DNA from: Candidatus Thiodiazotropha sp. (ex Monitilora ramsayi)
Lineage (GTDB): Bacteria > Pseudomonadota > Gammaproteobacteria > Chromatiales > Chromatiaceae
DNA: 64,000 nt
Direction: 5' to 3'
Assembly: GCA_025655595.1 (NCBI GenBank)
Contig: JAHXIO010000008.1
Location: 32,830 to 96,829 of the forward strand
Part shown: in pieces, positions 48,129 to 53,919 of the stretch
Layout: each line of letters starts with the position of its first letter
Numbering within the stretch: position 1 is the stretch's first letter
Notes under the pieces: model-generated
What the model was told of the DNA's origin: nothing
Database searches by the model: none
What the model saw: the letters and a program-made list of their open reading frames with translations, nothing else
Made by a program: the position numbers and the translations under genes

Positions 48129-48617
48129 TCAGTCGATTACTCCCAGGTAACCCTTGGCACCCTCCGCGATCAGCGCCGGCAGGTGCTGCGCAAGATCCTT
48201 GGGAAAGAGCGCCACCTGATCGAGTTCGTCGACGGGCAGCCAGACCACATCCACCTGATGCTTGTCCGGATGGGAGCCGGAACAGGGCCGGTAATCATCC
48301 TCGACCTCACAGGCAAAATAGAATTCGATCACATGCCGGACCGAGGGAAAGGTCTTGTCCCGTTGTTTGAAAAAATCCGCCACCGAGAGCAGCGCACCGA
48401 CCCGCACGGTGGTACCGATCTCCTCTTCGCATTCGCGGATCAACGCCGTCTCCATGGTTTCCCGCACATCCTGTCCGCCGCCGGGCAGCGTGTACCAGGT
48501 CCCCCTCGCCTCTGCCCACTTCTTCTGCATCAGCACCGCACCGTCGCGCACCACCACCGCGCGGACAGCATTGCGAATCTGCGGCTCCAGGCCCTCGAGT
48601 GAGGAGAGATCATTCAT
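48129..48617 (-). CDS. Nudix hydrolase
   Basis: 162 aa. The Nudix box is complete: GGGQDVRETMETALIRECEE followed by EIG, matching GX5EX7REUXEEXGU. It hydrolyses a nucleoside diphosphate linked to another moiety; the substrate is unknown. The gene lies 1 bp upstream of the PhoU-like/APH gene on the same strand, so it is likely the first gene of the cluster operon. Confidence 0.9.
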   Translation of the reverse strand: MNDLSSLEGLEPQIRNAVRAVVVRDGAVLMQKKWAEARGTWYTLPGGGQDVRETMETALIRECEEEIGTTVRVGALLSVADFFKQRDKTFPSVRHVIEFYFACEVEDDYRPCSGSHPDKHQVDVVWLPVDELDQVALFPKDLAQHLPALIAEGAKGYLGVID

Positions 48618-48694
48618 AAGTCGGTCATATTGATACAGCCGTGTGAAAGATTGATGACACCGGGTACAAAAACGCTAAAAAAACCTGTTTTATT

Positions 48695-48763
48695 CGTCAT
48701 TCCGGCGAATGCCGGAATCTATGTAGCCGATGCTGCTGGATCCCGGCCTGCACCGGCATGACG
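48695..48763. repeat. Short palindromic repeat (CGTCATTCCGGC type)
   Basis: About 69 bp with inverted ends (CGTCATTCCGG on the left, its near-complement CCGGCATGACG on the right) and an internal GGCGAATGCCGG hairpin. It resembles a short non-autonomous repeat seen in many proteobacterial genomes. It lies between the Nudix gene and dgkA. Confidence 0.6.
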
Positions 48764-48787
48764 AAAACGGAATTATTCAGTGCTTCT

Positions 48788-49156
48788 CTAATTGAACAGT
48801 ACCAGAACCCAGCACACCACAACCAGCACCACCGAGATAAACACCGCCGCCGAACCCTGATCCTTTGCCCGCCCGGAGAGCTTGTGCTGTTCCGATCCGA
48901 TCCGGTCGACCACAGACTCGATCGCGCTGTTGAGCAGCTCCACGATCAACACAATCAACAAGGGTCCGATCAGCAGAGCCCGTTCGATACCGTTGTCCCC
49001 CAGCCAGAATCCCAACGGCGCGAGTACCAGGAAGAGCATGACCTCCTGGCGAAACGCCTCTTCGTTCTTGAAGGTGGAACGAAAGCCCTTGATCGTCCAG
49101 CGCAAGGCGTTAATCAGACGGCGTAGACCTACATTGTTTTCTGTTTGCATCACCAT
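48788..49156 (-). CDS. dgkA: Diacylglycerol kinase
   Basis: 122 aa, the normal length. A trimeric inner-membrane kinase that recycles diacylglycerol to phosphatidate. The conserved block ALLIGPLLIVLIVELLNSAI followed by ESVVDRIG is present. Three membrane helices and the N-terminal amphipathic segment (INALRWTIKGFRSTFKNEEA) are visible. It is divergent from the phosphoesterase-glycosyltransferase pair; diacylglycerol is a product and substrate of those enzymes if they are PlcP and Agt. Confidence 0.95.
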   Translation of the reverse strand: MVMQTENNVGLRRLINALRWTIKGFRSTFKNEEAFRQEVMLFLVLAPLGFWLGDNGIERALLIGPLLIVLIVELLNSAIESVVDRIGSEQHKLSGRAKDQGSAAVFISVVLVVVCWVLVLFN

Positions 49157-49197
49157 AGTGCCGGCACTTCTACCAGCTTAGTCGCTAAAAATCGACA

Positions 49198-49215
49198 CTG
49201 TCATAAATAAATCAT
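49198..49215 (+). promoter_or_regulatory. Possible Pho box upstream of the PlcP/LpxH-like gene
   Basis: CTGTCAT-AAAT-AAATCAT matches the PhoB half-site perfectly at 49198-49204, has an AT-rich 4-base spacer, and has a weaker second half (AAATCAT against CTGTCAT). It lies about 65 bases before the start codon. A single imperfect match is only suggestive. Confidence 0.35.
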
Positions 49216-49279
49216 CTCACACTCACATCGTTGCAACAGAGGGGCTCTATGGTGCGCACCAAGTCAAGCATGGAATACG

Positions 49280-50095
49280 ATGATGACACTGAAATATAAG
49301 AGTCTCTTCCTATCCGATACCCACCTTGGCCTCAGAGCCGCCAGAACCAAATACCTCCTCGACTTCCTCAAACATAACGAATGCGATTCCCTCTATCTGG
49401 TGGGCGATATCTTCGATGTGTGGAAGATGAAATCGGGCTGGCACTGGCCGGCGATCAACAACGAGATCGTCCGTCTGGTGCTCGACAAGGCGAGGCGTGG
49501 CACCCGGGTAATCTATGTGCCCGGCAATCACGATGAACTCTTCCGCGACTACTTGAGCTTCCACTTCTCCGGCGTCGACGTTCACCAGGAGGCGGTGCAC
49601 GAGACCACGGACGGCAAACGCTTCCTTGTCATCCACGGGGACGAGTTCGACTGCGTGGTGATGAACAACAAGTGGCTGGCCCACCTGGGCAGCGGCGCCT
49701 ACGACCTGCTGCTCTGGCTCAATCGCTGGTTCAACGTCGCCCGGCGGCGTCTGGGCTTTCGCTACTGGTCTCTCTCCGCCTATCTGAAGAAGCAGGTGAA
49801 AGAGGCGGTGAAATATGTGGGCAATTTCGAGACCGCAGTCATCCATGCCGCCCGCGAGCGGGGCATGGACGGGGTCATCTGCGGCCACATCCACCATGCG
49901 GTGATCTCAGATTTCGACGGCATTACCTACGCCAACTGCGGCGACTGGGTGGAGAGCTGCACCGCCCTGGCCGAAGAGGCCGACGGCAGACTGCGACTCA
50001 TCCACTGGGTCGACGAATCATTACAACTTTTAGATCGGAAAGAAGAGCAATATGCGGATAGCGATAGTAACGGACGCGTGGTACCCACAAGTTAA
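49280..50095 (+). CDS. PlcP/LpxH-like calcineurin-type phosphoesterase
   Basis: 271 aa. All metal-binding motifs are intact: LFLSDTHLGL (11-17), LVGDIFDVW, VPGNHDELF, LVIHGDEFDCV and ICGHIHHAV. No signal peptide is present. Homologues are named UDP-2,3-diacylglucosamine diphosphatase (LpxH) or phospholipase C PlcP. The fusion-like neighbourhood with a GT4 glycosyltransferase (overlap 44 bp) and divergent dgkA favours PlcP, which strips phospholipid headgroups during phosphate starvation. The lipid A function cannot be excluded from the sequence. Confidence 0.83.
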   Translation: MMTLKYKSLFLSDTHLGLRAARTKYLLDFLKHNECDSLYLVGDIFDVWKMKSGWHWPAINNEIVRLVLDKARRGTRVIYVPGNHDELFRDYLSFHFSGVDVHQEAVHETTDGKRFLVIHGDEFDCVVMNNKWLAHLGSGAYDLLLWLNRWFNVARRRLGFRYWSLSAYLKKQVKEAVKYVGNFETAVIHAARERGMDGVICGHIHHAVISDFDGITYANCGDWVESCTALAEEADGRLRLIHWVDESLQLLDRKEEQYADSDSNGRVVPTS

Positions 50096-51092
50096 CGGCG
50101 TCGTCAGAACCCTCAACAAGACCATCACCCTGCTGCGAGAGTGGGGACATGAAGTCCTCTGCATCAACCCGGAAGCGTTCCGCAGCGTACCGATGCCGAC
50201 CTACCCGGACATCCCCCTGGTGCTCTTCCCCTATCGCAAGCTCAAGGGGATGCTCGACGAATTTCAGCCCGACGCCATCCACATCTCCACCGAAGGACCG
50301 CTGGGCTGGGCCGGACGGCGCTACTGTCTGCGCAACGACTTTCCCTACACCAGCACCTACCACACCCGATTTCCCGAGTATGTGCGTCTGAGAGCGCCCA
50401 TCCCGCTGGCCCTCTCCTACGCCTTCGTCAGGACCTTCCACAAAAAGGCCGTACTGACCATGGTGGCCACCAGCTCCATGAAGAAGACCCTGCAGAAACA
50501 CGGCTTCAAGAATCTCAAATACTGGACCCGCGGCGTCGATATCAAACACTTCGTACCGCAGGAGGCGTCGGTCATGGACCTGCCCCGCCCCATCGCCATC
50601 TACCTCGGCCGTGTGGCGGTGGAAAAGAACATCACCGACTTCCTCGACCTCGACCTGCCCGGCTCCAAGGTTGTCATCGGAAACGGTCCCGCCCTGGAAG
50701 ATCTGAAAACGAAGTACCCCGAAGCCCACTTCCTCGGCTACCGGGAAAACGGCGATCTGGCAAGACACCTCGCCTCCGCCGACGTCATGGTCTTCCCCAG
50801 CAAAACCGACACCTTCGGCCTGGTCATGCTCGAAGCCATGGCCTGCGGCGTCCCCGTCGCCACCTACCCCGTCGAAGGCCCCCTCGACGTGATCAAAAAC
50901 GGCATCAACGGCTGGATGGACGAAGACCTGCAGACCGCCGCCGATGAGGCCCTCAAAGTCGACCGCAGACAGTGCCGCATCTTCGCCGAAGGCTACTCCT
51001 GGGAGGCGTGCACACGGCAGTTTCTCTCCCTGATCCAACCCAACCGGGTCAACCAGGCCAGCGAACCCAAACCCGCAGAAAAGACCGGTTGA
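50052..51092 (+). CDS. GT4-family glycosyltransferase (Agt-like)
   Basis: 346 aa, two Rossmann domains. The N-terminal acceptor domain begins MRIAIVTDAWYPQVNGVVRT and has the loop FPYTSTYHTRFPEY. The C-terminal donor domain has the GT4 E-X7-E site (TFGLVMLEAMACGVPVATYP). AGAAGAG precedes the ATG within the preceding gene. The family includes glycosyltransferases that make glycolipids from diacylglycerol (Agt, SqdX). The last residues (NRVNQASEPKPAEKTG) lie in a segment that is duplicated at 52600. Confidence 0.86.
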   Translation: MRIAIVTDAWYPQVNGVVRTLNKTITLLREWGHEVLCINPEAFRSVPMPTYPDIPLVLFPYRKLKGMLDEFQPDAIHISTEGPLGWAGRRYCLRNDFPYTSTYHTRFPEYVRLRAPIPLALSYAFVRTFHKKAVLTMVATSSMKKTLQKHGFKNLKYWTRGVDIKHFVPQEASVMDLPRPIAIYLGRVAVEKNITDFLDLDLPGSKVVIGNGPALEDLKTKYPEAHFLGYRENGDLARHLASADVMVFPSKTDTFGLVMLEAMACGVPVATYPVEGPLDVIKNGINGWMDEDLQTAADEALKVDRRQCRIFAEGYSWEACTRQFLSLIQPNRVNQASEPKPAEKTG

Positions 51093-51127
51093 CCCGACAT
51101 TCCCGTAGGGTGGGGCCCTGCCCCACC
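51038..51127. repeat. Direct duplication copy 1L (3' end of glycosyltransferase plus REP)
   Basis: These 90 bp are nearly identical to 52600-52689. They cover the last coding bases of the glycosyltransferase and the first REP-like palindrome (51105-51127). Confidence 0.9.
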
Positions 51128-51173
51128 AAACCACCCGACGCATCCCCTCACCAATCGACTGCTCACCAGCCCC

Positions 51174-51320
51174 GTAGGGTGCGGCTCTGCCGCACCAATC
51201 CCCACCAAAACCCAATCACCCTGCTCTCCAACCAGCCCACTCCCACTGGCAATGACCCCCTCAAATATTCGACCCCGCCTCACTCTTTCTCGAACTCACG
51301 GAATCTTTTCGGCGGCCAGC
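51174..51320. repeat. Direct duplication copy 2L
   Basis: These 147 bp are highly similar to 52840-52986 (same length). They begin with a REP-like palindrome (51174-51196) and hold no gene. Another REP unit follows at 51323-51345. Bases 51093-51467 otherwise contain nothing recognisable. Confidence 0.9.
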
Positions 51321-51467
51321 CCGTAGGGTGGGCCCCTGCCCCACCACCAGGCTATCCAACCGCATGAGGCCATCGAGGCAGAGCCGGCTGAAAAGACCGG
51401 CTGAACCAGCCTCCGACACCTAATTACTAACCCAACCTACTCTTTGCATTTAAAGCGCTGCAGGGTT

Positions 51468-51509
51468 GATAGTTCACTTTAAATGAACTATCGTTCATCA
51501 AATATGAAC
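51468..51509 (+). promoter_or_regulatory. Operator-like palindromes upstream of the HTH-nucleotidyltransferase gene
   Basis: A 25-base site (GATAGTTCA, 7-base spacer, TGAACTATC) is perfectly palindromic at 51468-51492. A second half-spaced site GTTCAT-CAAAT-ATGAAC follows at 51493-51509. Both share the GTTCA core. They lie 20-60 bases before the start codon, where an autorepressor would bind. Confidence 0.65.
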
Positions 51510-51528
51510 TATTATCCAGGCAATCCCG

Positions 51529-52110
51529 ATGAGCCAACTAAGCGACGCCCTGTTTACCGAGACACAGCAAAAGGTGTTGGGGCTGTTGTATGGGCAACCG
51601 GACAAGAGCTTTTATCTTAAAGAGATTCTGCGCCAGACAGGCATGGGGGTAGCGACCATCAAACGGGAGCTGGACCGCATGCTGGCCGCCGGCATCTTAC
51701 ATATGACCAAGATCGGCAACCAGCACCACTATCAAGCCAACCCTGAATGCCCAATTTATGCAGAGCTAATCACCATCATCAAAAAAACAGTTGGCCTGGC
51801 CGACCCCATCCGTCAGGCCTTGTCACCCTTGCACAAGAAGATAGACTGGGCCTTCGTGTTCGGCTCAATAGCCAGCGGCAAGGAGTCATCAGCGAGTGAT
51901 ATCGACCTGATGATCATTGGTGAAGTGAGTTTTTCAGAGGTTGCGAACACCCTTTACTCGATACAGGAAGCGTTGGGACGAGAGGTGAACCCAAAGATCT
52001 TCCGAAAGAGTGAATGGGCCAAGCTAGAGAAGGATAACGATGCCTTCATAAGGGATGTGATGACAAAACCACGAATGGACGTGATGGGAGGAAAGGATGA
52101 GCTTGGATAA
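51529..52110 (+). CDS. HTH-nucleotidyltransferase (MNT-type) antitoxin
   Basis: 193 aa. Residues 1-75 are a winged helix-turn-helix (KVLGLLYGQPDKSFYLKEIL, VATIKRELDRMLAAGI). Residues 95-185 are a minimal nucleotidyltransferase with the motif FGSIASGKESSASDIDLMI, matching GSX10DXD. In characterised pairs MNT proteins inactivate the partner HEPN toxin by AMPylation of a tyrosine. The HTH and the upstream palindromes suggest autoregulation. It overlaps the HEPN gene by 14 bp. Confidence 0.88.
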   Translation: MSQLSDALFTETQQKVLGLLYGQPDKSFYLKEILRQTGMGVATIKRELDRMLAAGILHMTKIGNQHHYQANPECPIYAELITIIKKTVGLADPIRQALSPLHKKIDWAFVFGSIASGKESSASDIDLMIIGEVSFSEVANTLYSIQEALGREVNPKIFRKSEWAKLEKDNDAFIRDVMTKPRMDVMGGKDELG

Positions 52111-52537
52111 TCTTGTCGGAAAAAGTCTGGAAAGGATTACAGTGGATGCGGCAGTGATAGGTCGATTGCTCTCAGCAGCCAGTCGCAATATCGCTGATGC
52201 CCATGTAACTGAAATCAGTGCCGAAAACCAGTTTGACGCTGCTTATAAAGCCATTATGCAGATGGCCAACGTAGCATTGCAGGTCAATGGCTATAGGACC
52301 TTAACCAGCATGCCGGGCCACCACATGACCATGATCCAGTCGCTCAGCCAGACCATTGGCCTGGACAAGCAGACAGTCATTACTCTGGATGCACTGCGGA
52401 AGCAGCGCAATGTTGCGGATTATTCAGGCGACATCATCCCACCCAGTCTCGTGGAGGAATGTGTGGCACATGCCGAGGCCTTGCAAACCAGGATTGTGCA
52501 GTGGATAAAGAAAAACAAACCGGAACTGCTTGAATAG
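52097..52537 (+). CDS. HEPN-domain toxin-like protein
   Basis: 146 aa, all helical. The C-terminal motif is LRKQRNVADYSGD: the RN of the HEPN nuclease site is present and an ADY follows where others have a histidine and an AMPylatable tyrosine. It starts inside the end of the HTH-nucleotidyltransferase gene, the usual two-gene toxin-antitoxin layout. RNase activity is inferred from the family. The pair is bracketed by duplicated segments. Confidence 0.84.
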   Translation: MSLDNLVGKSLERITVDAAVIGRLLSAASRNIADAHVTEISAENQFDAAYKAIMQMANVALQVNGYRTLTSMPGHHMTMIQSLSQTIGLDKQTVITLDALRKQRNVADYSGDIIPPSLVEECVAHAEALQTRIVQWIKKNKPELLE

Positions 52538-52599
52538 TGACAAAGCGGTCGTCATAACGAAGACCACCAAACTTAAAAAATCGGTTGGCTTTAGTAGGT

Positions 52600-52689
52600 A
52601 CCCAACCGGGTCAACCAGGCCAGCGAACCCGAACCCGCAGAAAAGACCAGCTGACCCGTCATTCCCGTAGGGTGGGGCCCTGCCCCACC
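52600..52689. repeat. Direct duplication copy 1R
   Basis: The 90-bp partner of 51038-51127, including a displaced copy of the 3' end of the glycosyltransferase and a REP-like palindrome at 52667-52689. Confidence 0.9.
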
Positions 52690-52839
52690 AAATCCCTCAA
52701 ACGCAACCACACCACCATCCCAACCCATTTCATTCAAAACCAAATGATCGCCCACTAATTCAATAACCACCGCTATTTGAAACAGCCCGCATTGCTGATT
52801 CAATGAATAAATAGCATCATGAAAAACGCCCAACTGCCC

Positions 52840-52986
52840 GTAGGGTGCGGCCCTGCCGCACCAACCCCCACCAAAACCCAATCACCCTGCCCCCCAACCA
52901 GCCCACTCCCACTGGCAATGACCCCCTCAAATATTCGACCCTACCTCACCTTTATTCGACCTCACGGGATCTTTTCGGTGGCTAGC
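52840..52986. repeat. Direct duplication copy 2R
   Basis: The 147-bp partner of 51174-51320, beginning with a REP-like palindrome (52840-52862). The 150 bases between 1R and 2R (52690-52839) are AT-rich and hold nothing recognised. Confidence 0.9.
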
Positions 52987-52998
52987 GAGACGATTTCG

Positions 52999-53363
52999 GA
53001 AACCGGCGGGACTATTTTTGAAACTCACCGCTCATTTATTCCGGTGAACGTCAAAAAAAGCCTCGCCATTGACTGATTTTTACTCAATACCGAGTTAAAA
53101 GGATCTCGCCGGTCTCAATTTTTTACCCGGCGGTTTCGAAAAAAGCTCGGCAAGTTTCAAAAAAGAACCCGCGAGTTTCAAAATTATTCTCACGAGTTTC
53201 CGAAATAAATGTGTGGTTTTCAGAAATCATCCCACCAGTTTCAAAAATCATCCCGTCAGGTGCTTTCTGAATCCCTCGAACCACCCTTTTCATCCGGCGA
53301 TGTTCCCTCAGGGCTCAATAGTGTTCACTTTTTAACAGACGATGTTCAATCTGAAGATAGGAC
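52999..53363. repeat. Array of degenerate repeats with exact 21-bp period
   Basis: GTTTC-like cores recur at 53112, 53133, 53154, 53175, 53196, 53217 and 53238, always 21 bases apart. The phase continues with TGTTC at 53301, 53322 and 53343. In the opposite sense GAAAC occurs at 52999 and 53020, again 21 apart. The spacers are similar (A-rich after the core, then CCCG/CACGA). In one frame (53073-53268, no start codon) the array reads as heptads VSKKARQ, VSKKNPR, VSKLFSR, VSKIIPS. No gene is supported in 52538-53543. Confidence 0.75.
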
Positions 53364-53543
53364 GACTCCCTATTCAGCCCGAACGGCGCCAAAAAAGCAT
53401 CGCCGTTCTCCAAAAAAGAGAAACCATCCGATAGATTCATATCGACGGCTTCGATTGACTACCCGCGATCGTCACAAACTTGCCCAGCGATCTACCTTCT
53501 AGATACGAAACGATCCCTAAATTAGGGCCACACCTATCCAACC

Positions 53544-53786
53544 ATGTCGATGCGGCGAGATCACACAACAACCCCCCTCCCACGAAAACCACTCAACCTC
53601 TATGAATCCCTAGGCGTGGCGGTACGGGAGATTGACACCGACACTGGCCCCGCCGTCTACATGCTCTTCATCAACAGCAAGGCCTGTGGCATCATCGAGG
53701 CCAAGCGAGAAGGGGCCGACCTGGGTGGGGTAACCGAGCAATCGGTACACTACGCCAGCTCAAACACTCAATTTATCCAACGCTAG
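53544..53786 (+). pseudogene. Remnant of a type I restriction enzyme R subunit (N-terminal endonuclease piece)
   Basis: An 80-residue frame ends at TAG. The stretch AVYMLFINSKACGIIEAKRE followed by GADLGGVTEQSVHYA matches the PD-(D/E)XK region of HsdR proteins (usual form DYLLFVDG-K-VGVIEAK). The aspartate expected before YLLF is replaced by V. The helicase and specificity-binding domains are missing. It lies 133 bp before an intact hsdM and is not homologous in position to the intact hsdR downstream, so it is probably left from an earlier restriction system. Confidence 0.7.
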
Positions 53787-53919
53787 GCACCTGAGGATAA
53801 GCCACTCCCAGTACTCTACAAAGGGACCAATCACAATTTTTTTCATACAAATAAAAACAAGGCCACAGTAACCGTTACAATGGAGCAAGAAATTCGATAG
53901 TTCAGGAAGTATTCATTTA

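Noticed and set aside
52819..53076. 85-codon frame on the plus strand
   Set aside because: It begins in a REP unit, passes through a duplicated non-coding segment and ends in the 21-bp repeats. It has no family similarity.
53112..53363. CRISPR array
   Set aside because: The 21-bp units are contiguous and degenerate throughout, without constant repeats separated by unique spacers, and no cas genes are near.
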